A stretch of DNA of 41,599 bases from contig MU835134.1 of the NCBI GenBank assembly GCA_029204225.1, forward strand, positions 1 to 41,599. The letters are read 5' to 3'. Of this stretch, positions 1 to 10,557 are shown in pieces (within the stretch, counting starts at the first letter, position 1; each line of letters opens with the position of its first letter). Origin of the DNA: Diphasiastrum complanatum. Its lineage: Eukaryota > Streptophyta > Lycopodiopsida > Lycopodiales > Lycopodiaceae. The notes under the pieces were generated by a model. The model was not told where the DNA came from and did no database searches. It was given only the letters and a program-made list of their open reading frames with translations. The translations under genes were made by a program, and so were the position numbers.

Positions 1-776
1 GGACGATGATGACTATGAGAACTGAGTCCTAGTGAGATGACTCGGCCGGTGCTTCTTTGTAAACCAAAAGCACAAAATCCAGGTGGAAGCCATGGATTTT
101 TGTTTTCTAAGTGAGAAGCGGCTAAGAGGGACAATAGAGAGCCAGCGGCAAACTGCTGCTTTGTATTGGCCTTAATAGCTCGCTTGAGCTCATCAGAAAC
201 AGTCTTGAACCAGTTATATGGTTCAAGAGGGGCTTTGGCCAACTTGATGTGGGACTCCACTATCCTGCGAAGGACTTGAGATGTGATGCGGTCTTTTTGA
301 GGTTGCCAACCATTAGGAAATGATTCAACAATTGGGCAGCGGCGTGGATGGAAGGCTCAGTGATGGCTTCCATAAGGTAACCATCATTAGTCCAATGTAG
401 ATCGTTGGTGAGGTCAATGTATGGCTTGATGGCCTATTTGGCGCTTGTGATTGGGTGAGGCGTGCGTACCGGATGAGATTCCTATAGCTGCAAGTGCGGC
501 CTCAATGACGCGCACCTTGTGTGTGGCTCCTTGGAAGGTGATGTAAAACTTGGATTTCTCTTCCTTCCACGTACTGAAGGCAAGAGTGATTAAATCCTTA
601 TTGATGCGTCCCGAAAAGGCTCTCTCATGAATATCCATTGTACTAAGTAGAGGCTCTGCAAGGGTCATCCACTGAGTGACCATGCTTGTGCTAGGAAGAA
701 TCATGATGTCCGTTGCAGATGAGACATCACGAGGGATAGTATAGCGCGGAGACTGGGAAGTATTGGTAGAAGACAT
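1..776 (-). pseudogene. Repeat-encoded hypothetical protein, copy 1 (broken, cut by window edge)
   Basis: The protein is not recognised. It begins MSSTNTSQSPRY at 776 and matches, along its whole visible length, a second copy at 19512-20509 with the same start and the shared segments AFSGRIN, LAFSTWKEEKSK and FQGATHKVRV, then EPYNWFKT and LLSLLAASHL. The start at 776 is chosen because it aligns with the start of copy 2, although the frame is open upstream to 854. This copy breaks at a stop at 414; the homology continues in other frames down to position 1 with more stops. It lies downstream of the gypsy integrase in the same orientation, which is where Athila elements carry an env-like ORF and Tat elements an extra ORF. 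No signal peptide or membrane segment is seen, so env is not supported. Confidence 0.6.
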
Positions 777-1620
777 GATAATCAGAAAAGAATTATAACC
801 ACGTGAAAATGTATCAAAAGGCAATGCAGGAAATTTGGAAGGCTTTGGTCGCAAGAAAAATTCGCAAGAGCTTCGCTAGCACAAGTGAGGAATGAATCGA
901 ATTCAACCAACTTATAGGTGAATTTGGTGGGTCCATTACATTGAATAGTAGTTGGGCTGATCAGTTCTGAACAAAAATTTGCAGGCATGTACAATACTGT
1001 AAAAATAGGCTATAAAAATCTCGGCGAAGGTTTCTAGGGATCTGAACCTATCAAGCGAACGTTTTCCAAGGCTGACGAAGGATGAACCTTCGCCCAGGAG
1101 GGTCCTTCACCCAGGTACTGTCATAAATGTTTTTTTTTCACAATATGAACCTATGGACAACCTAATTTTGACATTTTAAGATCATTTAGCAGGTCGGCAA
1201 AGGTTCATAATGACGTTATGATGCTCGACGAAGGTTCCCACAATGGCATATCACTGAACATTTGCCTGACTCAAAAATTGAATTTTCTCTTGTCAGAAAC
1301 CATCGCCCACCTCAATTTAGATAAATCAAGGGTGGATGTACAGTCTGAGAGCTCAGCGAAGGTTTCTGATACTGTATTGGCCAAATCGGCCCAAAATAGT
1401 GGCTTTCTAAGTCATTTTCCATAAAAATACTGTGCTTCCGTTTTCTTATGTTGATGACTTCCTGACTTTTGCTCATCAGTCTTTCCTTATTTTATTTTTT
1501 ATTTTTTTTCAACTGTCTTTTTCCAAAAAAAGTTAGCAAATTAAATACTAAAAATAAAAAATTGAAAACAAATAAAATGAGAAAATATATTGAGATCAAG
1601 CTTGCTGAACTGGCGGAGCA
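777..1620 (-). other. Non-coding internal region of the gypsy element with repeated GGCGAAGGTT motifs
   Basis: No coding sequence is supported between the integrase stop and the extra ORF. The stretch holds at least five forms of a GGCGAAGGTT motif (near 1024, 1074, 1196, 1228 and 1357), including an inverted pair at 1074-1100. The same motif fills the leader on the other side of the coding region (7840-8460). A/T-rich homopolymer runs occupy 1480-1580. No copy of the 5' LTR is present here. Confidence 0.6.
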
Positions 1621-1622
1621 GG

Positions 1623-2868
1623 CTACCGAAACTTGCGTAATCGGCTGCCATTTACCGGAGTATCAAATCGTTTCCCATCCAAGTGCTCAAGAATTACTGC
1701 GCCATAGTTCAGGATTTCCTTCACTTTATACGGGCCTTCCCCAGTAAACTTCAACTTACCCTTGATCAGCTTGGTTTTGTACATCAATGCAAGATCTCCT
1801 GCTTCCAGATCTTTCTTATGCAATCGTCGATTGTGCCATGCCTTGCGGCGGGTTTTCTCTGCTGCTAAGGCATGAACTGCCATCAATCGGGTTTCACATA
1901 ATTTGTGCAACGCATCGTGGCAAAGTTGTAAAGACTGATCATCATTTAATTGTTCCGTTGCTGCTATGCGTAAAGATGGGATTAAAAATTCAATTGGCAT
2001 AACAGCATCTTGACTATAAACCAGTTGAAAAGGTGTTTGATTTGTACTATTTTTGTAAGCGGTTTCTGAATGCCCATAATGCTGCATATAGTTTATGTTC
2101 CCAATCAGACCGACTCGCTTCAACTGTCTTTGTTATAATGGCGCAGAGAATCTTATTGGAAGATTCAGCTTGGCCATTCCCTCTGGGATAATAGGGAGTA
2201 CTAAATCTGTGTATAACAAAAAAAATCTTCCAATAAACACTTTATTGTTTGATTAACAAAGTGTGTACCCCGATCATTGACAATTTTGATTGGACATCCA
2301 AATCTGACTATAATATTTTCATATAGAAACTTAGCTGTAGATTTCGCATCAGCTACTTTGACAGCTTTGGCTTCAACTCACTTGGTCATATAATCAGTTG
2401 CGATGATAATGTATCGGGCCTGAGATCCTTGAGCAGTGGGATGAATAGGACCAACATAATCCAGTCCCCATTTTTCAAACGGTGCTTGCGATAAAACCGG
2501 ATGTAAGGGTTCATAATTCCGTCGAGTAGGCTGTCGTGCTCGCTGGCAGACATCACATGTCTGAATAAAAATTTTTGTGTCCTTATGAAGCATAGGCCAC
2601 CAACAACCGGATTGCAAAAGTTTGCAAACAGTAATATCTGTAGAGAAGTGTCCTCCACCCATGCCATCATGTGAAAACATGATTAGATCTGGTACTTCAT
2701 GCAGTAAAACACATCTTCGTAAAATATTATCTGATCCATAACGATACAATTGTCCTGCAATTAATTGATAAGGTTGAACCTTGTGAATCAATTGTCTTTT
2801 CTGTACTTTTGTCAAAGAGTCATTCGGTTGTCCTAGCATCAGGTACTCAACAATATCTGCCGCCCACA
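1623..2868 (-). pseudogene. Gypsy integrase (IN), broken
   Basis: Integrase inserts element cDNA into the host chromosome. The N-terminal zinc-binding HHCC domain is visible as HDGMGGGHF followed by TCDVCQRA. The catalytic core shows GLDYVGPI (first acid) and, after a TGA stop at the end of ATDYMTK, VNDRGTHFVNQ (second acid). The following stretch is frameshifted near 2120-2230, and the C-terminal part reads TPFQLVYSQDAVMPIEF and ends with GPYKVKEILNYGAV and NGSRLRKF at 1623. This C-terminal module is the type seen in Tat/Athila elements; there is no chromodomain. The TGA after MTK sits where the family usually has Trp, so it fits TGG to TGA. The sequence cannot give an active enzyme as it stands. 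Confidence 0.85.
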
Positions 2869-4380
2869 CTCAGGTACTGCTTCAACATAGAACAATGCAG
2901 CATCTGGCAGTTCATCATCCACTTCAGTATTAACTGGTGCGGATTCAGTTCGTGAAACATGATCGGCTAGATAATGTTGCTTCCCCTTTCTGACCACAAT
3001 TCGAAAGTCAAATTCAGTCAATAATAATAACCATCTTGCAATACGTCCAGTATTACATGTCTTATTTACCAAGTAAAGTAACGGTTGATGATCCGTATAA
3101 AATGCAAAGTGCGTTTCCATGAGATAGTGACGAAATTTTCGAACTGGAAAAATCATGGCTTGTGCTTCACGTTCTGTTGTTGAATAATTCTTCTCTGGAT
3201 CTATAAGCTGTCTTCTTGCAAATCGTATAGGATAATCCTTCTTATAGTCACCTGGCTACGTCAACACTGATCCAATGGCGTATTTTGAGACGTCCATATG
3301 AACATGAAACTCTAATGTCCAATCTAGAGAACGCAGTACTGGTGCTGAAGATACTGCTTTTTTTAACTTTTCAAAGGCTTCTAACGCCTCTACTGTCCAA
3401 ATAGGAACAATAGTTAATTTGTATATAGGTCGTGCTAAATCCGCAAAGAAGATAATAAAAATTTGATAGTAGTTCGCATGACCCATAAACACATAAACTC
3501 CTCGAATTGTTGCTGGCGGTGGCAATTCCACAATAACTTTGATCTTAGAGTAATCGGTGGCAATACCATGTCTTGATATCACATGTCCAAGCACCACTCC
3601 GTGAGAAACCCATATCTGGCATTTTTCTGGATTTAGAGAAATCTGATATCTGCAGAATCTCTCAAAGACTTTCTCCAATCGATCCAGGTGGTCTATATCT
3701 GTACTATGAACTCCCAAGTCGTCCAAGTAAATTTCAAAAAATTTCTGCAAATAATCTTTAAAGGCAAATTGCATTACTCTTTGGAATGAACTTGGTGCAT
3801 TACAGAGTCCAAACGACATTACTTTGTAAGCATAGGTGCCCCATTCTGTTGCAAAAGCAGTTTTGTGGTGATCGGCAGGTGCAATTTTAACCTGGTTGTA
3901 ACCACTAAATCCATCCAAGAAACTATAAGCTTCTGCTCCAGCAAGGCAATCCAAAATGCTTTCAGTAAAAGGTAACGGAAAGTGATCCTTCTGTGTCACT
4001 TTATTCAATGCTTTGAGATTCACACAGATTCGCAATTTCCCATTTTTCTTAGGAACAATGACAATCGGTGAAATCCATTCGGTATGCTCGATCTCATAAA
4101 TGAAATCGGTGTCAAGAAATCTCGAAAGTTCTTTCTTTATCAGATCTGCCACATTAGGATTACAACGATAGAACTTTGTAACCTTTGGTACTGCATCAGG
4201 TACTAAAGGTATGGTATGTTCATTGACTGATGTCGGAATACCCTTCAAATCTTGATAAGTCCATGCAAAACAATCTTGATACTTAATAAGTAGCAAATGG
4301 AGTGCTTGATACTGTTCAGGAGCAAGTTGTGATCCCACTTGTACAATCTTTTCTGGTTCTCCCGGTTCTGCAAGATTCAT
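2839..4380 (-). pseudogene. Gypsy reverse transcriptase and RNase H, broken by an in-frame stop
   Basis: The RT-RH module copies element RNA into DNA and degrades the template. RT motifs are in order: WISPIVIVPKKNGKLRICV, FSFLDGFSGYNQ-type (here SFLDGFSGYNQV), FATEWGTYAYKVMSFGLCNAP and the catalytic YLDDLGVHS, followed by LGHVISRHGI. The YLDD box is present, so the polymerase core is largely kept. The frame ends at 3256 in a TAG where neighbouring residues suggest Gln (LTQPG); beyond it RNase H continues with AMIFPVRKFRHYL, FYTDHQPLLYLV and LADHVSRTES down to 2839. The module is joined upstream, through another TAG at about 4381, to the 4384-5394 linker. Similarity is strongest to Tat/Athila pol. 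Confidence 0.9.
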
Positions 4381-4383
4381 TGG

Positions 4384-5394
4384 CTACGTCCTAACTAGGC
4401 CATCATAAACCTCTTTAGATTCCGGCATGTGTTCTTCAGGTTCACGATGTGCTTTAGGTAACATGATAACCACATCATCCAGTGTATAACATCTAAAATG
4501 CTCTGGCATATCATGCTGGACTACATTTGCTTGTTCTTTTTCGAAAGGACTTGTCTTGGATCTTCGTTTAGTCTTCTTAGCAGGAATTGATCGTGGAGGT
4601 GATGACTTCCGGGATGATAAATCTTTCTTCTCAGGTGAAGACTTCCTAGACGATGATGTCTTGCTGAAGATCTGACTTGAAGAATCATTCCTGGCTTTTC
4701 CTTTGTCATTATCCAATAAAGGTGGAACTTCCTTTAAATCAAACTTTTGAGAGGGATTTTCCCATTTCAGAACCATATTATAATGTTGCTTTGCTTGTTT
4801 CTTCGTCATCGAACCTGTCATCCTATCTCCTTTCAATATAACTGCTTTGGACGATTTGATTGCTGGTTCATCAGGAACATTACGCACTCCAAATCTGGTC
4901 AGATCCATATGATGTAGAATCTGTTCATCCGTAAGTTCTGCATTGCCATCATAAGTTAAGGCATGGCTCATTGGTATGAGATCATCCTCAATTGGATCTG
5001 GTATAGGTTCCGTTGATATCTAGGCTACATTCAGCACATTTAGTGGAAACGTGATTGGCATATCCAAAGTTCGATCTAACAAGGAATCTCGCTCATCTCT
5101 GATTGAATATCTTGTTGACACATATATCATGCTGTACAATCAATTGTTGCAAGAGCTTCGTTCCAATTGACAGTATCCATTTGAGAATCGTAGTGAACTC
5201 CCAATTTTTTTCTCTGGTCGATCACAAGTGTGATCCGTTGATGAATCGTCATCCACTTTTTGAACCACTGACTTGACAGTCTAAGTTGTAGGATCAATTT
5301 TAATTGCACGTTCACGATTTTCAAAAGTGATTTTGCCGGTACCCCAGTTATGAATTACTTGCGCAACTCGTAATTATGGACGTCCTAAGAGAAC
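4384..5394 (-). pseudogene. Gypsy pol linker between protease and reverse transcriptase
   Basis: This stretch translates with interruptions as a charged, low-complexity linker. From 4971 to 4384 it runs MSHALTYDGNAEL to KEVYDGLVRT and contains a Lys/Ser-rich block (SSRKSSPEKKDLSSRKSSP) with no catalytic motif. Between 5394 and 4972 an end-of-protease segment is readable (LLGRP then VIHNWGTGKIT) but is broken by several stops, among them TGA at the VLLG junction, TAA after GRP and TAG before TVKSVV. It is part of the same polyprotein as the flanking protease and RT. Confidence 0.65.
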
Positions 5395-5655
5395 TCAATA
5401 GACATTTGGTGCTTCTGTTAAGTCCATCACGATGAAAGTAATGATGAACTGTACTTCTGCAATCCTCACAGGTATATCTTCCACCATTCCTCGTGGACGA
5501 ACCGTCATTTGATCAGCTAGTTTAATAGCAAAAGTAGCAGGCTTAATCTTTGTAAGGCACCATTTTGTACATAGCTTTGTAGAAATCAGGTTAACTCTTG
5601 AACCGCCGTCTATTATGGTTGCTTCTTTAGAAAATTGTCTATGTTGTATTGGCAA
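5395..5655 (-). pseudogene. Gypsy aspartic protease (PR)
   Basis: This domain cleaves the gag-pol polyprotein. The active-site segment is ATIIDGGSRVNLIS, where D of DGGS is the catalytic aspartate; DGG in place of DSG or DTG is usual in Tat/Athila proteases. It is followed by beta-strand-like segments (ATFAIKLADQ, GMVEDIPVRI, FIVMDLTEAPNVY). The frame is closed by TGA at 5395, and the conserved LLGRP flap partner lies just beyond in the same frame. Gag lies directly upstream and the linker to RT downstream. Confidence 0.8.
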
Positions 5656-5667
5656 AGTGATATTCTT

Positions 5668-7595
5668 TTATTCACTTTTCCAAGATGCTCCAACATGTAG
5701 TACATCGTTAGATTCTTCAAATCCAGCACAAAAGAGCGGCTCCTGATGGTCTTCTGATTCTTCTTGAGCTAACTTTTGCGCTAAGACTTCTTTTGCTTTT
5801 GGCACCAACTTTAGGAGCTCTCCCAATGAAATATTGATCTTACTAGACAAAATATTCATGAGTAATTCGGTACGCGGTGCTTCCGGTTCCATCATCTTGA
5901 AGAGTTCTTCGTGATGATGTAATTGATCATTCGTATCCGTACGTAAATTTCTTGAAGGCTGCAATGGTGAAGACCGAACTTCAGCTGTTACTTTAGCAGC
6001 TTCAAGTTCCTCTTCTTCTTGCAAATGCTTAATCCACTGATATCTTCGTTTTTCTGCATTAAGATTTGGATAAACTTCCGATGTTGTTGGTGTATCATTC
6101 AATAGTATAGAATCAGTAGGTACTGAATCCACTACTGGTTCTTTTTGCTTTTGTGCTCTAGTGACCACCATCAAGGGTGCACTTGGTTTATTATGAGCTA
6201 CCGATCCTTGCTTGACTGTTATCAAATTTACAGGTGTTGTAGCTGGTGGTGGCTTCGGTCTTGCTGGATAGTCTTTATAGCAATGCCCATATCCATAGTC
6301 ATGACAGAATGGTACAAATTTTCTTTTATTTGGGCATTCTACAACTCTGTGATTTTCTCCACATGCAAAGCATCCAAGTGGTGCTCTGGCCCAATTTCTC
6401 GAGGCCTGTTGTTGAGCGGCAGCATAAATGGCATATTGTTCTGAAGATCCACCTTCCTGATCATTACCATAGCTCCATTGCTCAGCACTTCCGTAAGGTT
6501 CTAGTTCCATCAAATTGGCAGGAGGAGCGGAGTGCTTTGGTGGGGCAGGCAAGGCTAGACGCTCCGGGTATCCAAGAGTAGATTGTCGTAGTCTTGTGCT
6601 GGATTGCCTCCATACTGTGGATCTTGATATCCCATCTGGGCATACCGTTGCTGAATCATCCGAGGGTTGAAGTTGCAAAAGGCAGTCTCATGGTCAGGTG
6701 AATTACACAGATGGCAAAAACTGATTTCCATTCATTTTTTCAATTGAGGACACTCGTTCACTGTGTGATTTCATGTACAAATAGAACACCAGACATTTTT
6801 CTTGGTAGGAAAAGTCTTTGCAAACTTCTCAGATTCCTTGTTTGTTTCTCCGTGGAAATTTTCCAATGCTTTGATCTTCTCATCAAATTGCAACTGCAAC
6901 TTTTCCATCTGTTTCTGCTGGGTCTTCCCAAGTTTCTCGAACTCATTGAACATCATTTCTACAGTAGCATTGGCATTTGTTGATGCAATAGTGGTGGATG
7001 TCGTAGTAGTCTGCCTGCTGTATAAGGCAACATACTGACATTCGGCTCATCATCTGAATCTTCATTCTCCTCTCGAATTGCATCGTCCATCGCATTTTGC
7101 AAAAGTGCATACTCATTATGGCGTTTCAATTCTCGTCGAATCCGTTTAGGTAGACCTGACAAAAACCACATAATCATGGCATTTTCATTAATCAGCTCAG
7201 GCTCACATTCAAATCTAAGACGTTTCATCTCGAACCATTTCCCGCTTTCCCATTTTAATTTTACTTCAAAGTAGGAAAGGGTCTTCCATAAACTTTCACG
7301 GTTTGAACCATGTGATAAGGGCTCGTTTAACAATCTCCCAATCTGTACGCTCACTTTCATCTTGGTTATAGTACCAATCTTGTGTTGCGCCTGTTAAGAC
7401 CATAGGAAACCACTTAAGTTTATCTTGAGGATAAATCTCACCATAGATCTCACATGATTCAGCATAGATCTAAAGAAATTGAACTGGATCTGTTAATCCA
7501 TTATATTTGGGTAGATCCAATCGGGGTGCTCTTCTAACAATAATTGGATTGACCTCCTGTGGAGCACCTCCAGGAGTAGCTCCAGGGGCAGCCAT
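5668..7595 (-). pseudogene. Gypsy gag with CCHC zinc knuckle, broken
   Basis: Gag forms the virus-like particle and binds element RNA. The likely start is the ATG at 7595-7593, reading MAAPGATPGGAPQEV, immediately after the leader; codon 42 is a TAG at 7472-7470. Matrix/capsid-like sequence continues in another frame at 7360-6959 (GRLLNEPLSHGSN, MWFLSGLPKRIRRELKRH). From 6678 the third segment holds a zinc knuckle, CFACGENHRVVEC, one residue shorter than the canonical CX2CX4HX4C, and a degenerate second knuckle in FCHDYGYGHCYKDYP, where two expected cysteines are Tyr. The end (LLKLVPKAKEVLAQKLAQEE to SWKSE) abuts the protease. At least one stop and two frameshifts make it non-functional. Confidence 0.8.
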
Positions 7596-8764
7596 TTAGA
7601 TCAAATTGATAATGTGATTGGATATAGATTTTTCCAAAAACTATCTCAGATTATATCTGCTAGCTCTATTCCACTTTTCAAAAAACTGATTCTATATGAT
7701 GAGAACTCACCAAAATTTGATCAATCAATACTTCTCAAAAATGATAATTCTCTCAGAGTCCAATTCAGAATATATCAGATTTGATCCAAATTTTGACAGA
7801 GACTTGATCTAGAAAATCAGAAACTAAAAATAGGATTGGCGAAGGTTATCTAGGCGAAGGTTCAATAGTGCTATTTTGGGATAAAACTCTCTGAATATTT
7901 TTCTGGCAATTTCTTGGGAAATAACCTTTGTCGACTTCTCAGATGGAAGATCTGACACAGATAAAACTATGGTCAACCGGACGAAGGTTTCTGACACAAG
8001 AAAATATAGTTTTTGTGATCTAGCGAGGGTAAAAATCAAGATTTTTTGTGATCTGATCAAGATAAATTTTTGTCGAACTCAAAAATAGTATTTTTATATA
8101 AATAGAATGTTCTGGAAACTCGGCAAAGGTTCTGGCGAAGGATCAAGAGTAATACTGATAATTTTGCAAAAAAGTGACTTTTTGACAAAAATATGACAAT
8201 ATGACAACTGATCCTCTGGAAACCTTTCTATTTTTGGTATTATTCTTTGCCGACCTGGCAGTAGATAGATTTGAATCACATCTAAGCACAGTGAATTGGG
8301 CGAAGGTTCTTTTTCTGTATTTTTTAGGATTTTGATAATCTTTGGTGGTTTTTTTGATGTTTCTGGAAATCTGCTGGGAATTAATCTTCGCCCTTCAAAC
8401 TGAAGGTTCTGTAAACAAAACTGAAGGTGTCTACAGCTCGACGAAGATTTCCTGAAAGAGGATAAAAAGTTCTAGGCTCTGATGACGCTTTTACCTCTTT
8501 TTGACCAATTTTGACAGATTTGACCGATTTTTGTTATTTTCTCTGATATCTCAGATCCAAATGGATCTTAAGATTAGTGATATGAATAGCTTTTCCCACT
8601 TAATAATCAGATAAAATTTCAAACAAGCAAATCCACTCAAAATCTAACAAAATCAATCTTAAACTATTCCTACAATGCAGTTTTAACACTATTCATGCCA
8701 CGACAATATGTCTAATGCAAGCTAACCATCAGCCAAACATGCCGCAAACTAAAAAATTGGCGTA
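7596..8764 (-). other. Gypsy leader between primer site and gag
   Basis: No coding sequence is supported here. The stretch is AT-rich and holds many copies of the GGCGAAGGTT motif or its complement (7840 twice, 7981, 8120 twice, 8300, 8385 inverted, 8440), the same motif seen on the far side of pol. Retrotransposon leaders hold dimerisation and packaging signals; whether these repeats serve that role cannot be told from sequence. Confidence 0.6.
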
Positions 8765-8784
8765 GCTCCCTGGCAACGATCCCA
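8765..8784 (-). other. Primer-binding site, tRNA-Asp-like variant
   Basis: On the minus strand, four bases after the LTR end, the sequence reads TGGGATCGTTGCCAGGGA. The 3' end of plant tRNA-Asp(GUC) pairs with TGGCGCCGTTGCCGGGGA, the usual Tat/Athila primer site; the present site agrees at 14 of 18 positions. It marks the 5' LTR boundary. Confidence 0.65.
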
Positions 8785-8937
8785 AAATTGTAGTGGGTTT
8801 CTTTCCTTGCCTAACCTGAATCCAAGATCTAGTCAATCTAGCATCAAAGAGACGGAGTTAGTTGTCACGCGAAGGTTCGTTCCCATGAGAGCGATAGTAT
8901 AGTTCAGATTTCAACATGAATGGAGGATCTAATACTA

Positions 8938-8998
8938 ACATCCATTAACACTAAGCATTAACACTACATCCATTAACCCTACTTCCATTAACCCTAAA
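8938..8998. repeat. Short tandem repeat inside the LTR, consensus CATTAACMCTA
   Basis: Five imperfect copies of a 10-20 bp unit built on CCATTAAC(A/C)CTA follow one another on the plus strand. In element orientation they lie downstream of the TATA box, in the transcribed part of the LTR. Confidence 0.6.
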
Positions 8999-9235
8999 TC
9001 CACAACAATGATAGAAACTTACTCTTCTCTCTCTCCCTTTCTCTCTCACAAAAAGCATAAGAAATAGCAATCCCAATAATGATCAAATCCAACAATTAGC
9101 AAAATCTAAAGAAAGCATGAGAAATGGAGGAAAAGAGAGGAAGAGCAAGGACATTCATCAATCCATTTCTAAAGAGAACCAATCTGCTTTATTGAAATGA
9201 GGAAATGAACATGAGGAACAACTCGAGTTGGTCCC

Positions 9236-9243
9236 TTTTTATA
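9236..9243 (-). promoter_or_regulatory. TATA box of the gypsy LTR
   Basis: The minus strand reads CTATAAAAAGG, a strong plant TATA box, about 300 bp from the LTR start. Transcription would begin roughly 30 bp further on, near 9205, and run towards gag. Confidence 0.6.
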
Positions 9244-9547
9244 GTAGAGAGGAGGATCCTGGCCTCTGAATCCTATTGGTCCAGTCTTGTCTCTCTTTTT
9301 ATTCAAATTTAAAAAAGCGTGGGAACCATCAAAATTGGAGGGAAACCCAACTTTTATTCACTAACTTGACATTTAGGCCCTGCGACATTGAAAGTCCCGC
9401 AAAAAGGCCTAAAGTCCTTTTATTAACATTCTAATTAATCAAATAATTATGTGATCATTGGGTTGGACTTACACACGCAGGGTGCCAAATCCCTCTCACT
9501 TATTAACTAGGGTTAGGGTTGCCTTGGGATCCACAAACCCTCCAACA

Positions 9548-10128
9548 GCTGATTTACAATTTGCAAATGGCACAAAACTCATTGCCTATATAAAGCTCAA
9601 AATCATCAAACGAATTGATAGCTAATTTTTTCTTAGAATCAATTTGTATTCTGCAAGATAGTGCATTGAGGCTTGCAGTATGGTCACATTATTGTGGAAG
9701 AAGTAGCTTTATTCTTCAATTACGACAAATCATTTGAAAGATGAGCAACAATTTTTTGCTAGTTACCATTGTTTTCAACATTTTATTAGCATTAAATTTT
9801 ATATGATTTCTCTGAAATCGACCTTTGATGGTGAATTATTGACCACGAACAAATGCATTTGCTAAAAATAAGTTAGAGTATAACATTAGTCAAAATTTAT
9901 AAAAGTATGAATGGCAGTATAGTACTATCAACTTGGATTTATGTGCATTTCTTAAACTTTTCCCATCTTCATATTTTGAATAACAAGTATGGCCCTTCAT
10001 GGCTCTTCATAAAAGCTTTGCACATGGCCCAAACAAATTCTCCATTGGATAGCTTGATTGAAAAGGGAGGTGTAAAAAAGTGAGTGTGAGCAAGCACAAT
10101 GTAATAGACATGACTATAATTTGACAAG
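9548..10128. other. Anonymous AT-rich DNA flanking the gypsy LTR
   Basis: I see no gene, LTR or structured RNA here. The bases after 9547 (GCTGA) would be the target-site duplication, but its partner lies outside the window. Confidence 0.4.
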
Positions 10129-10155
10129 GTACACACACACACACACACGCACGTG

Positions 10156-10189
<34 letters not shown>

Positions 10190-10190
10190 T
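10129..10190. repeat. Alternating purine-pyrimidine tract, (AC)n with a GCACGTGCGCGCGCAC core
   Basis: Sixty-two bases alternate strictly purine-pyrimidine. Two CA repeats flank a CG-rich core, the classic Z-DNA-forming composition. Apparent reading frames of repeated Cys-Val through it are artefacts of the repeat. Confidence 0.9.
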
Positions 10191-10266
10191 TTAATCAATA
10201 AAGGACTCAATATTTAATTATATTGGATATAGTAGCATTTCTTATAGCCTTCACATGTGAAAAAAT

Positions 10267-10296
10267 AAAGAAAGAAAGAAAGAAAGAAAGAAAGAA
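10267..10296. repeat. (AAAG)n microsatellite
   Basis: About seven AAAG units run in perfect tandem. No gene lies between the Z-DNA tract and the 109-bp repeat (10191-10557). Confidence 0.85.
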
Positions 10297-10557
10297 GGAT
10301 ACACAATGTAAAATTTGTATATGATATTATTATTTTGACTTATATAAGCTTCATAAAAAGGGATTAAATCGTTTGAATCTATTTATTATTGATAAGAGGT
10401 TCAAAATCTACACACTTGTTAAAATGGAAAATGGATTTGGGAGATACAGATATTGCAAAAAGAGGTATACTTTATTATTGTATTTCTTTTGTTGTCTATA
10501 TTCACATATTTTGTCACATATAATAACTTTCCATCAAAGATGTATTGTTTTGTGATG

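Larger units (their letters stand above)
1..9547 (-). mobile_element. Ty3/gypsy LTR retrotransposon, Tat/Athila-like, decayed, 3' end outside the window
   Basis: Reading down the minus strand the order is LTR (9547-8789), primer-binding site, a 1.17-kb leader, gag with zinc knuckle, protease, reverse transcriptase, RNase H, integrase, a non-coding stretch and an additional ORF. The order PR-RT-RH-IN is the Ty3/gypsy order. The protease core DGGS with VNLIS, the integrase tail with NGSRLRKF and no chromodomain, the tRNA-Asp-like primer site and an extra ORF downstream of pol all point to the Tat/Athila (non-chromovirus) branch. Every coding domain carries frameshifts or stops, so the copy is inactive. 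No match to the 5' LTR is seen between 1 and 1600, so the 3' LTR should lie beyond position 1. Whether the 1-776 ORF truly belongs to the element rests on orientation and position only. Confidence 0.85.
8789..9547 (-). repeat. 5' LTR of the gypsy element
   Basis: The boundary next to the primer site is ACA on the minus strand (TGTAGTGGG on plus at 8789). The outer end is CCTCCAACA on plus at 9547, giving TGTTGGAGG as the LTR start. This makes a 759-bp LTR with TG..CA termini. It contains a TATA box, a short tandem repeat (8938-8998) and a CCCTAACCCTA stretch near the outer end. The second LTR is not in the window, so identity between LTRs, and thus age, cannot be estimated. Confidence 0.7.

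Noticed and set aside
1-776. Retroviral-type envelope gene
   Set aside because: The position fits, but no signal peptide, membrane anchor or Cys pattern is present, and copy 2 confirms a soluble-looking protein.
9500-9520. Interstitial telomere
   Set aside because: Only two TTAGGG-like units, inside an LTR; plant telomeres are normally TTTAGGG in long arrays.
9969-10210. Cys-Val-rich minus-strand open frames
   Set aside because: They are translations of the CA repeat; nothing outside the repeat looks coding.
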